Shown: positions 46,101-58,800 of the stretch, piece after piece
Position numbering within the stretch: position 1 is the first letter of the stretch
How the letters are laid out: every line of letters starts with the position of its first letter
Assembly: GCF_000327385.1 (NCBI RefSeq)
Contig: NW_008710115.1
Location: 499,377-563,376 of the forward strand
Direction of reading: 5' to 3'
Source of the DNA: Lottia gigantea
Taxonomy: Eukaryota; Mollusca; Gastropoda; Lottiidae
Length of the DNA: 64,000 bases
Notes under the pieces: model-generated
Seen by the model: the letters and a program-made list of their open reading frames with translations, nothing else
Databases searched by the model: none
Told to the model about the DNA's origin: nothing
Made by a program: the position numbers and the translations under genes

Positions 46101-46938
46101 TACAATAGAAAAAAAAGTTATTTTAATCCCAATAGACTGCTTACTTGATGCAATATGATCATGGATATGGATCATACTGAGAATTCGTTTCACACTGGAC
46201 AATCAATCATTGAATCTTTATCATAGATTCCCACTTCATAGACACATGTAAAATCTTTCACGAGAATAGAACCAATATTCAAAAAGCCAACAAAATTGAC
46301 AGTGATTTCAGCAGTGCCCATCTAAACTATCTGGCAATTTTTTCATCAAAGACCTATAAAAGACTTACTGGCATCAGATACAGTCTGATCACATGACTCA
46401 CAAGTTAGCCCTGTTGTTCCTGGTAAACATTGATTATCTGGCTGACAGTTCTGAGGGAAGAAACAGGAAATACATGCCACTGATTGGTTTTCTAAATGTC
46501 CACCTGAAAACAAGTTTAACTGGATTCTTCATTTAAGTTTAAATCATAAAATTAATAAAGTTTCAAGATCAGTTAAATTACTTATTTCATATGGCCAGAC
46601 ATGATTGGCCCCAAATAAATATACATGTATCTTTGATTCAAGTAGCAATCAAATGTTATTCAGGAATCATTAAACTAAGACAAAAACTACGGTACCCTTC
46701 AAAACATGACTGTTTAAGAATGAGGGGAGTTTTTGTCTTAGTTTCCTCTAAAATATTTCGCTTCACCGCATAGGCCTAGTCTATCTATAAAAGTTCTTGC
46801 CATTTTTATAATTCAAAAAAACAAAACAAAGAACCAACCTGTTAAGTTGAAACGTGTGATATTTAGACAATGAATTCTTTCATGTACATCCATTGTATCA
46901 ATTTCAACATCAAAATGTCTTGTCACTAGATAGAGCTG
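40174..46938 (-). CDS. Cysteine-rich multi-pass membrane protein (3' 14 exons)
   Basis: Minus-strand exons: 46938-46839, 46503-46369, 46099-45966, 45617-45485, 45111-45005, 44849-44776, 44501-44306, 43968-43891, 43774-43650, 43396-43295, 42644-42567, 41373-41325, 40953-40783, 40380-40174. They total 1689 bases, 562 residues plus stop, with every phase matching. First comes an extracellular end, then a Cys-rich juxtamembrane segment (CISCFFPQNCQPDNQCLPGT, TCESCDQTVSDA, GNSCIPCEK) like ephrin-receptor/GCC2-GCC3 repeats. About eight hydrophobic spans follow (AVTLGLFLLIVLIGFFL, IPTIIIIIGLI, LYLIVIIYLMPIIICII, LLLFFYLIACLVFVLFCLII, CCLTVSYLLLLLLA, DYIIISVICIVIIYWVIL), with a basic cytoplasmic loop LLKLRKHQKDKEKEEMI. 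The motif LKIMIHFFQLL...TNWPPSV is typical of uncharacterised GCC2/GCC3 multi-pass proteins. The tail is S/T-rich and ends ESESFDF. The N-terminal ectodomain is not found. Function unknown; a receptor or channel-like role is only a guess. Confidence 0.8.
42138..42332. mobile_element. Foldback element, about 195 bp, arms about 80 bp
   Basis: The left arm (AAGAATGACCTGAACATTTT, CAATTTATCCATGTATAAAC, AGAAAAAAACCTATGTACAC) is mirrored by the right arm (GTGTACACAGGTTTTTTCTG, TTTGTACATCGATAAACTGA, AAAATGTTCCGGTCATTCCT). The centre carries a 40-base direct duplication ending in TATAAACCGCTACGCGG, so one hairpin arm is partly doubled. It lies in the intron between exons 42644-42567 and 41373-41325 of the membrane-protein gene. 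Confidence 0.75.
42584..43212. repeat. 68-bp minisatellite built from an intron-exon boundary
   Basis: Nine near-identical units of 68 bp, marked by ACTGGACTGAAAT at 42641, 42709, 42777, 42845, 42913, 42981, 43049, 43117 and 43185. The unit nearest 42584 is the 5' part of coding exon 42644-42567 with its splice acceptor. Every unit therefore contains, on the minus strand, TTGATAATTTCAG followed by codons for PVYQSIGVCCLTVSYLLL. Units differ mainly at a T/C (GATATACT or GATACACT) and A/T (GAAATAATC or GAAATTATC). The array fills most of the 650-base intron. Confidence 0.92.
44859..44904. repeat. Perfect 46-bp palindrome beside a splice acceptor
   Basis: Two exact 22-base arms (left begins ATTAAGTAACATTTTTGTTG) are separated by two bases. 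On the minus strand the structure ends eight bases before the AG of the acceptor for exon 44849-44776, in a 155-base intron, where the pyrimidine tract and branch site are expected. It is either a minimal foldback insertion or a regulatory hairpin. Confidence 0.8.
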
Positions 46939-49841
46939 CTACAGAAAAAGTAAGAAAAGTTTAGAAGTCATCGGATTGATCAAAAGAGTAAACTTATGCT
47001 ACTAGAAAATGTAGGCCTATCCTTAATGGAAGATCTAGGCTTAATCATGGGAAATAACTGACCAAGTCAAGAAAACTTGGGCCAAGATTTTTGTCTTTTA
47101 CTACTGGGGTGTGTAGTTTCTGCTGTCTTGATAAGGTTTCACGGGAATGTTAATCTTAGAAGAGAAAGTGAAGCAAGGAAACTAACCCATCCACTAAAGA
47201 GATATTATTATAGTAGATCTAAGTAATTTTGGCATTTGATTTATATTTAGCCTATTTGGCAATAACTTAAATTGTTCTTACGTTACCTATGACATTCCAA
47301 ATAAATAAATGATGCTCATATCACCCAAAATGAGTTCTAAATCTAAATTAAAAAAAAAAAAAAACTTTTGTTTACTTTTTAAAGTTAAATTCCACATTGA
47401 ACTAAAGGGAAATAGCTCTCATAGTCTCGGGTTCATAGTTGTCTCCCTTTGACCATAAATTCTATCCAGTTTTGTTTGCCGAGATTTAAGAACCTCACAA
47501 TATTGTGTTATCCTCATGAAAATAAAATAAAACATTTTTGCTCAAGATTGGGCTTGTGAAGAAGGGCAAAACCATACATTGAGCAAAGAAAGATAACTGT
47601 TGAGGGGCCTTTTATTATACACAGCCTGTAACACATAGTCTCATGTTATTGTCCCATGACTATGAACTAAAGACTGGCACTATGAAATGTAAGGTCAGCA
47701 TAACATTTATACTTGTCTATATCCAGTTGCACAAAGCTTTCTCTTTGATTTGGTACAAACAACAAAACTGACTATTTATATATTTTTAATGTTCACATTT
47801 TTTATTACAAAATATGCAGGGAGTAGGTCAACATATAAAACATTAATTTCTTAAAAAGTATAGGCCTAGTATTTTGTTTTGATTGTTGTTCAAGATGATC
47901 TAGAAAAGGTCGAAATTAGCACAATAACAAAATACTAAGTGGAGTCATTTATTTACTGTCTGTAATGGTAGCCTCGTTTCTGACTAAAAATAAATTGTTC
48001 AGATATTAGGGTTCAGGAGTTTTCATTATTTACATATTCAATATTTGGGTAGAGAATATATTAATTATATACATAATATATTATAACGGGAAATATTAAA
48101 GCTTGTATACAGCATGGTAGAAATATCAAGGGAACCCTATCTTATTGTAATGTACAGTACAAATATTTTTGGTAGACTTTTCTTCACTGATTATGGACAC
48201 ATATTGGTAACCAGACACAATTTGCTTCATCTTTTGTCATTTTTTCCATTGATAAATGCAAGTAGTTCATGCCCAAATTACCACATGACAAGAAATGAGC
48301 TTCAATGTATTTGGTAGGTCTGATAAACAGATACATTCAAAACACATTACATTTACCTACACGCACACAGAAACTCAACCCAAATGACTAACATTATAAA
48401 ATCATGGTACTAATATTGTAGATGACTAACAAGTGCTGAATTAAAATCAATCCTATAACATACAAATTATAAAAAATTATAAAATTCTGAATGATACTAC
48501 ATAAACATGGTATTTAAATTCATTCATTCTTTAACCTTATATGTCTAATTTTCTACAATGATTTTAACAAGTTAACAGTTTTACTGTAATACAGACCCAT
48601 TTTAACTATAATTCATTTGATGAATTGAATTTGTTCAATAATTTGAGATTCTTTCATTTTACTCCCCATCCATTCTACTCTAGTATAATTTGAGGTGTAT
48701 TGAATACAATTGTAACAGAAAAATAATTTTTCCATAAATGTGACACAACCAAGGTATAGTATTTTGGTATATTTAGTTTTATTCGTGCAAAAAAGATTTA
48801 GGTTAAGCAATTGGTCACTGCATAATCTTAGTGAGGGAATTTGTAAGCAATTCAGAATGGTAGAATATAACTACATGTATTTCTAATAATAAAAGCATAG
48901 GAAGGTATATAAAAAGAATATAATATTAATAAAATGAGGTCAGATATTTCACGAGACTTTTTATAAGTATAGTGATCTACACTATCTATACTTTATTGTC
49001 TTTCATACACAATATTTTAACAATAAATGCATTGGTTGGTAGTAGATATAGGGTGGCACTCGATTGGAGAGTTCTGAACCCATTCCTTGTTTCAATTCCA
49101 CTCCCAATCGAAAGGTCACATTCAGAATTTTTCAATTTATTTCCTTCTCCGTCAGAATTCTGTCTGCCCCTACTATTTTTTGTGACACACATTGGATGCG
49201 TTCTAAAGTCAGTTCCAACTTGTTTTATTGAACGCTGTTGATTCCATAAATCCCAAACATGCAGAACACACCAATCAAGCGGCCCCTTACATTGTTTGCT
49301 GTAATTTACATTGTTTATACACTTGGCACTAAATAATAATCAACTACTTGAATCCTTTTACAAACTTAATTCACAATGGCTCTGATCTAGTAGAACCTCC
49401 AACTTAAAAAATGTATAATATAACTAAGTTGTGAAAATTCTGATACCAAAAGCCTTAACTAGATCTATGCCCATTAGTTTGAAATAACTATACATCATAT
49501 AAATAGCACTGAGGTCACAATATAAAGCACAGTTCATCAACAATCTTCACCAGAAGTCAATGTTGAGGGTGTGTTTATTACAAGTGTCTTTATTGTTTCT
49601 AATAAATATTTCTTTATCACAATATTTACACAATTTCATTAATTTGTGAGTTTTCTTGCCATCACATGTCAGCAAAGTTTTTCCCTGAGAAACTGACTAA
49701 CATGAGGAGTTGTTTCCCCTTGTTTTTTTTTTTAAAAGCAGACACTCAAATCACTGTTTTGTGAGCACAATAAAAATAGTTTTGAGGTTAAAACACATGT
49801 TTTAACAAGCAAATAAGTCCACAACACAATAAAACACAATA
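46939..49841. other. Interval between the membrane-protein exons and CACHD1
   Basis: The N-terminal exons of the membrane-protein gene should lie here, but I could not identify them. A minus-strand frame at 48613-48810 (LFFCYNCIQYTSNYTRVEWM) has a coding look but no clear splice sites. Near 49060-49110 the words CACTCGATTGGAGAG and CCACTCCCAATCGAA form a short inverted pair, perhaps a repeat remnant. The right end holds the CACHD1 3' UTR. Confidence 0.35.
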
Positions 49842-52800
49842 TTAATGTGAGTCCACCATATGAACCTGTACATTAGCTATAACATTATGAGGTGTGTCTA
49901 AAATTGTTGTAGTGGGGGTAACACTAGAGTCTGAAGGTAGACATGTTTGTTCAGGTATTGTAGAGTATGTTGTAGATAAACGTGTTTGTGGAGGTGTTGG
50001 ACTCCTACTTCTCCTAGAGATACTAGGAGGTGGGGGTAATATAGGTGTTTTAGATACACCATGTATAGTAGGTTTATATCGGTCTCTACCTATTAACAAT
50101 GGTTCTAAACACGGTAAACTAGCATGTTCACTATCTTCATGAGGTGTCATAGTACTATAACCATGATCACTGTCCCCACCAGCTGGTCTACGATATGACG
50201 TATTAACTCTATATGGAGAGATACTAGCTGGATTCTCAAACGATGCTAACACAAAATTAGTATGACCTGAAAGATAAATCAAAAGACATTTTAACAAAAC
50301 CCTATGCAATTCTGACTTGACAAATTTTGACGAGTACAAGTCAGTGAGTTTTTTTACTTTGCTTACTTTGGAGTAAACCAATTTCCAAAGTAGCTGATGA
50401 AGATTTAATATCTGAAATAAGGTGTTGATGGCTATAGATGAGCTCTTGCCAAAAAGGTAAAGTAGTTATTTATTTTCTACTAAGAAGTTTACAATTTGAA
50501 AATCAATGAAATAAATCATGGTAAACCTATATTCCATGATTCAAACATTGTAAGAGTGGCTTACCTGAACTTGGTTCATCTGCAGGTTCAATATCTTCTG
50601 GTTCATTATAATAATGACTCATTCTATTATTACCATCAGGCATAGAACTAATATATTGATGTGTATTACGATGTACATGATGTCTATAACAATAGACACC
50701 TAATGCTAATATCAGAAAACATCCCATAATACCACCTGCTACAGGACCTACTGGTGTACTCTTTACTGTTGGAGGTTCAAGATGTTGTGCCATTACATTA
50801 GCTGGAATAAGAAAAATCAATTCTGTACTATCTAGAAATTTAATACCGGTAAGTGGGCGAAACGTTTCAAAAAAAGTAACCTTACACTTTCATATCATGC
50901 TACAGGTTTTAGAATATCTTGGTTTGGCTAAATATTGTTATTATGACTTGTCAAAGCTTGTTGTCTTATATATCTTTCTTTTTCATAAACAAGTGTAACT
51001 TGTGTTGTTCGATTACTATTTATTCTTCCCAAAAATGAAATAAGACGGCTTGACTCATTTTTTCACCTTTATCACACCTACAGGTTTGAAGAACAACATT
51101 ACTAACCTCATCTTATAAATAATACAAAATACAAAGATACATACCAGCTATTTCATCACCATATGGTGTATGAGCACCAACTACACCACCAAAACATACT
51201 CTTTGATTAGCACAATATGGTTTATTAATAGTTGTTTTACCATCTAACTGTACTTGACACCATTCACAGTCAATAACTCCCATACAATCACTATAATATA
51301 GAGTATACTCTTACAGTATTTAGAACCAACACCTATAATGATCTTCTAGATTTTTTCAGACAGCCAGTTGGACACCATTTTGACATGACAATGTATGCTT
51401 AAATGACACTTAATGAAGAATATAAATGAATATAGAAGATAGATATTTAGACACACAAAGACTGCAATATCACAATATGAAATGATAAACAAAAGGAGTT
51501 AGGGATTTGCTAATGAAGTTATTCTGCACTATGAGAAAGAAACCAAACTTACTTTTTAGTTTTCCTTTCTTCACAGTTAGGTTGATAACATTGTTGTAAT
51601 TTAGATGTTAAACTAGCATTCACCATTACTATATGTTCTTCTTCTGGGTTTCTATCACAACTAGCATTTCTGTAATAAATATATAATTTAGAAATAATTT
51701 ATATTGATAAATGTTATTTTATTGAAATATAACTCATTATTGGCCTGTGTGTACTACAGTGTACAGTATTGTGTGTTTCATCTAAATCAATGCCAAAACA
51801 TTTGTTATCTGTTTTTCTCTGAAAAGGATTCAATCATTGAGTTGATGAGTAAGCTTACCAACTAGTGACAATTATCAAAGTTAAAAATGTACCATGACTA
51901 CGAAACTAAATAAACTTTTGGACTTGATTTCAAGGGGTTTAAGCTAATCTGCTGAATATGCCAAAATAAAAAAAATTATGCTTACAAGTCTTCTTCATCA
52001 AGGAGTTCACCAGTACAAAGATCCATTTCTAGTGGACATTCACAAGGACATTCACATTCACTCTGTTCCATTCTGTGACAGTTTAAACATAGTCTATCAA
52101 CCTAGAATATATCAATATGTTATTTATCTTGATGGATATATCAAGTTTATATCTCATGCTATTAAAACATGTTTCAGCAGGACAGTTGGACAGTTGCTCT
52201 GTAATGAAGCAATGTGTTAAATTCTGAACTACCCAAGAAACCAAAGAAAAATAAAGGCTTACCATACTACAGGGACAGAAAGCAGTAGCTGTTTCACAAG
52301 TATGATTAACTATACCCAAGAATGCATTAGTACCAGGTATATAGGTGATCTGAAAAACGTTTTTTAACAGTTATTGAATACAGCAATAAAATAAAACCAT
52401 CAGATTTTAACCTCCAATAGATTCTCCACACATAAAATTATCAAAAGTATTCAGTATGGAATTGTAAATAATACGAAATATTACAAGCTTATGGCACCAA
52501 ATCTATTTGCAGGTAGATTCAAATTAATTAATAAGCTATCCTTGAGGGCAGGTTTTTAATTTAAAGTACAAGACTTGAGGTACATTTCTTCCCTCTAAAG
52601 GCATAGTTGGTGCAAGTACCCTCAGGCTTCACTTTCATGTATTCATAACTGTCCTTGGTCATTATCTTATAAAGAAAGAATCTTACCTGATATCTGGCAC
52701 AATGTTCACCATGTACCAAATTAGTCAGAATACCTTCTAGACTGGTGTTAAACTGTAATTAAAAAATATTAAATATCAATTTGTATAAGAAAGGTAACTA

Positions 52801-55800
52801 TAAATAATACATGCTAAATTCTACTTTGATTCAATCAATCTTTATAAATTGGACATGTAATACTATGTTTATATGAAGAAATTACCTTATAATATCTCTG
52901 TACTGTTCTATCATTGTATCTATTACATAGTTTTTTCTGTACAAATCCTCTATGGTTTAATATATCATTAGCTACTAGCGGTTCCTGAAGAAAATAACAA
53001 CAATTTATAAGAGCCATTTTAATTCCATTGTAATGGGCTGTACACTTTACATTACATTACATTTACGGTACATGAACTGTAAAATTTTCATATATGAACA
53101 CCTTAAAAAAATCAAGAAACATAACATTAAAATGTTTCTGCAAAAATAGTAACTAGTTTTGGCATTCTTAAATTAATGTCAAGATACTTTAAGTTAAAAC
53201 TTTCAGACAAGTTAAGAGACTCATTTCTCTAGAATTTGCTTTTAGTTTTCACAAATTTGAACACACAATGCAATATATAACTCACCTTATGTGTGATATG
53301 TTGTTGTTCTACAGGACCTTTACCATTAGGATCAATAAAAGCTGGATGAGCTATTAAATATCCCTTATCATCCATCAAAAAACATCTAACAGTAGGCTGA
53401 TTACACCCTTTAATACTTTCTAATAATAGTTTATGGAAATATCCCATAGTTATATCCATACCCATTACAGCAGCTACTCTATCAGCTGGACTATGTAACG
53501 CTGCTGGTCTGAATTACAAAAACACAATGTAACAATATAATTCTGTGTTCGGAGGCATTTACAGAACCAAAGAAGCATATTTCTACATTTTTGTAAGTTA
53601 TTGGGCTAGATACCAGATTTCCAATGTTATACTTTTATACAAAAACATTTTGAATATAAGAATTTGACCCAAAAAATCAAAGAAATTTACAATAAAAACA
53701 TTGCAAATATGTATTCCTAAATTCTAACAAACAGTTTTGTGGTGTAATTTATTTTCTGACTTACTTTCCCTCAAATATAGTATGACTAATAGTAACAATA
53801 TAACCAGCACCACCAACATCTAAATATGGTGCCGTTAATGTCACATGACCAGGAAATTCTAATGCTCTAGAAAACCTAAAAGAAGAAATACAATTTCGTT
53901 AATGAGAGTGGGTAATTTTAGGATATGCAATAGATACCATAGGTAGTATATCAGTGTTGAACTTATACAGACCATCAATATTAGTAAGAGTGGTTGTAAC
54001 AACAATATATAATTTAAACTACGAAAGCACAGGCTGGGGTGAAAATCTACATAATGAAGTGATAATAATGATTTTCTAATAATAAAAAATTTGGATGCTG
54101 GAGGTTGTAGTTTTCTGTTTCTATTTTTGTTTGACATCAATCATAAGGTTTTAGGTATATAAAGGTATTTTGTGTACATATGACAACAATTCAGATAAAA
54201 CAATGAAGGCAGAATAGTAGGATGTAAATCTACATTGCATTTCCAATGAATATAGTTTTAAACTTACCAGCTTCTCTTGGTAGGATCAAATGATTTACCA
54301 AGTTGTGTACCAGGATACATTCTACTAACTCCACTAGGTGTCGCCACATATCTTCTTATAATATAATCTTTTAATGTACTAGCTTTATATCTTCTTATCC
54401 ATTCTTCATTAATTCTAGTACTAGCAGCTACATCATTTCTTACTTTATCCTTTAAATCAATAATACAATATAAATTTGACTTCGAAATCACTACCAAGAA
54501 AACCTTACCCAAGAACAGTCAAAGCTGTAAAAAATGATATTTGTGTGAGAGAAGATCTTAAAATATTTGTCTATTTACACATATCAATCATAAAACTTAG
54601 AGGTAAATTTCCTTAGTTTATGAACCAATACACTGAACTACAGAGAGAAGTCATCGATTTGCCTATTTTCTTTTTATTTTATACAAAAGACACTCAATTG
54701 AGTTGATAAAAGTAAATCCATTGCTTCAAAATACGTAGTTGAGCTCCAAAGATTTAACAAATATACCATATCCAACACAATGCATTAAGGTCTTTTAACA
54801 AAGTAGATTCCAATAAAGTTTAAAACTACAAACTAACCTTTAGACCAGGATTAGATATCATCATAGTATCATCTTTAAGATATGTTAAATAAATCTGTAC
54901 TATTCTCTTAGTTTCTTCTTCACTCAAATGTTCAAAAGGATTTTCAAAACTATTAGCTGAGAGAAAGATAGTACTGGTATCTAATGTTGATAATTGTTTT
55001 AAATGTAGACACATCTTATCCCTTGGTAATAAATCTAATCTGTGATACACTAAATCAGGTTGATTTGACACTGAAATATACAATTGCATTTACAATATAT
55101 ATGATTACCATAGTCAGTGTACTGCAGTATGCAATGAGGGAAATTTTGCAATGACAACAGCTGCAACCATCTACAAATTTGATTTTTAACTGATACAGAA
55201 TCTTTAACATGCACAACTTGTATCCTGATAGTTGTAGTAATATTGGAATACAGAAGTTTGGGGAGTACAAATTTTGGGATAATACCACATGGAGATTTTG
55301 TTTTCAGAATAAGCTTACGTGTCTGATGCAGCACTTATTGCGAAGGGTCTTATCTGATACAAGCATATTTTTAAAAAGCAATTCATCCAAAGATAGTCTT
55401 ACCTATGTTTCTAATTTCTCTAGTTTTCTTAATTTCTATTAAGACTTTTAAAACGACAATATAAGGTGCATTATCAACTTTTCTCCACATATATTTAGCA
55501 TAGAAATGAGGTGTAGAATGTTCTGGAGAAACTGAGGAATTATTAGAATCTAATAATAATGTAGACTCCCCTTCTTCCAAACTGAAATAGATAAATAATT
55601 CACATAAATATATTTGAAATATACCCAGTATCAAAAGATACTGACCTTTGGAGCTTTATATTTTATATGGAGACCTAAAGCCAGACCCAAACAACAGATT
55701 TTTATTTTTATTAAACGCACATGACTCAAAACATTCTTTCTCAAACAAATGGTTCTGAAATCAAAACCAAAACAATAGTTTACACAAAAGAATTTTGTAA

Positions 55801-58800
55801 TGAATCAATGTTCAGCATACAAAAGTCTGTAATTTGCTCAATATCATATCTGAATTATAAAGGAAAACATATCTCAGGGTATAATTTGTCAACACGTGCT
55901 AGACTGAATCTTACAGTAGACAGCTTCAGGATTTTAGAATTCAGAATGTGTGTTTAAGAAAAGGAAAAAAACGTATATTACAATCACAAGATTCTGTGAT
56001 TCTGTCTTGCTCTTGTCTCTGTAAAAACTACATACCTCAGAATACTTCTTCTAATTAATTCAAAGCCATTAACATTCTCAAAATGACGGATATCTGTATG
56101 CATAGGTTGTATGTTAGTTCTAATAGGTCTAGAGAATGATGGATGCATGATGGTAAAACCTGTAAGGAAAGGAAGTATGGTTAATGTCTGACATTGAAGC
56201 ACCAATGACTCCATTTGACGATAAATCATGCTATTTACAAGTAAATCAGAGTATAATTTTATGGTTGAAATTCAGTAAGTTTATCTAAGATCATTTATTC
56301 AAGTCATTGTAAGATCATGATTCAAAGTTAATCCAAGATCATGATTCAAAGTTAATCTAAGATCATTTATTCAAAGTCATTCTAAGATCATGATTCAAAG
56401 TTATTGTAAGTTCATTGTTCAAAATTAATCCAAGTTCATGATTCAAAGTCATTCTAAGATCATGATTCAAAGTTGATTCAAAGTTATTGTAAGATCATGA
56501 TTCAAATTTAGTCTAAGAGCATTTTTCAAAGTTATTCTAAGATTGTGATTCAAAGTTATTGTAAGATCATGATTTAAAGTAAATCCAAGATCATGATTTA
56601 AAGTAAATCCAAGATCATGATTCAAAGAAATTGTAAGATCATGATTCAAAGAAATTGTAAGATCAAGATTCAAAGTAAATCTACTATCGTTAGTCAAAGT
56701 TAATCCAAGATCGTGCTTCAAAGTTATTCTAAGATCACGATTCAATGGTTCTCCAAGATCACAATTCAAAGTTATTGCAAAATCATGATTGAAATGTGTA
56801 AAAAGTTATACGTACCATCAACAGTAACAATAAAGCTATATGATTGACCATCTTGATTATAATAAGTAACATCTTGTACTATATCTTCTACATGTAAATC
56901 AACACCCACCATACCAATTAATTTAGATTTCTCTTTATATTTATGAAAACAGGGTTGACTCAATGTTAATACTAGTGCTGAAATCAATAAATAGATCATT
57001 TCAATTAGTAATAATAAATTTCTCCAATAAACATAACTATGTGCACTCTCTAAAGAGATGTTGAGTTGACAAACTCAGTTGCAGAGGGACAGCATGCCCT
57101 GCCTCCCTAATGAATTATGATAATGAAATGTCGTAAATTTGAAAAGAAAAGAAACTATAGAGAACACAAGTTGTTCTATTCAGTGATCCAAAATCTTACT
57201 TACAGAAAGAAAGCTCAAGCTAAGTAAGAATATAATAATATTAAAACAATTTCATATAACAAATATCTAGTTCAATTACTTTCAGTGTGGCCTTTTGTCC
57301 CTTGATATACATATTTCTATTAAGATGCCATTTATGACTATTTTTCATTATTCATCAGAAATTGTGTTCAAATGTACTTACATCTGTCTGCTTCATCTAT
57401 ATAAGGTAATGAGAATACAGGACTTTCATCTGATGTATTATTTAATGGTAAATAAAATCTTCCTACACTTGAACTTAGATCAGTAGTTGAATTGATAGCC
57501 ATCATCATACCACGCTACAATAAAATCACATATTATCACTATTCATATAAACACATACAGGACTTGTACTCTCTTTCACCTTCAATTCAATGAAGATAGG
57601 TATACAATGTGCAATAATGGGAATATTGCAAGAGAAACTTCAACAATTTGCCTATTTTTAGATTTTACTTTTCATTCAGTTCTGACAACTAAGTGCAGAA
57701 AAGTAGGAAATTAACGTTGTTCCAATTTCTCAAACTTGAAAGTTTATCAATTGGATACCAATAATAGTAGAAAAGAAAACTTACTATAACTGGTATTCTT
57801 AATGTATAATTAACATTATAAACAGGATAATTTTGATAAGCTACATTCTGTAAAAATGTCTTCTCATACATAATAGGTTTACCATCTACAAAATAATTGT
57901 TAGAAATTTAAAATTTGCTACGATAAAAAGGGTAACTAAGAATTGTATTTATCCATTTGTCCATACTCTTAACAATCTGTGATTTCAAATCGCTCAACCG
58001 AGGCTTATTAGCAATATTTTCCAGAAACTTCTAGAATCAAATGTCATTATTCCAATTGAAATTCATAATCCAAATTATCTTTATAGAGAAAATATATAAA
58101 AAACTGTGCAGTGATGATTTATGCAGTTAATTTGAGAAAATCTTGAGGTTTGTTTTCATTTCATTTCTAGTATTTGCTTGTATTTATTAATGACTATAGC
58201 TAGTTATTGATTTTTAACATAAACATAGCAATATACTAACCATCTATTACAGCATATGTATTGATAATAACTTTATTTCCTGTTCTAGCATTCTGTATAG
58301 ATATAATCTTCATAACTTCCCCGGCTTGTGTTAGAGAGGACAATAAACCACGACTAATATATAATATCATAGCATGTTCTGTATAACCATTCTCTCTTAA
58401 AGCATTCTGTACCATCTTAAATGCTGTTTCAAATCCTAATGAATGATTTGTTGTACCTGAAATATATAAGTTTATGCCTGATATATACAAGTTTATACCT
58501 AACATGAGTGCATAATAACTTCATGACATTTCTTTTGCCCTACATATACTTTGATTATTGACATTTAAGGTGGCATTTATTTTCAAATTATTACCAAATA
58601 CAACCTGAAAGGTTGTCAGTCAAATTTTTCTTATCATAAATATGTCCCAATTCTTTTAAAGGGAGATTCATTAATAATTCACAACCCAAAAGATGCTAAA
58701 TGTTTGCAAATTTGTTGTAAGAAATTACAAAGTAACTCTTGTCTTAAAATTCTAGATATCTGCAGAATACTTCAAAATAGTTATTTTTAAATACAAATTT

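Noticed and set aside
56467-56769. 100-codon minus-strand frame of repeated LNHDLTIT units
   Set aside because: It is only the 24-bp minisatellite read in its open frame, and lies inside a CACHD1 intron.
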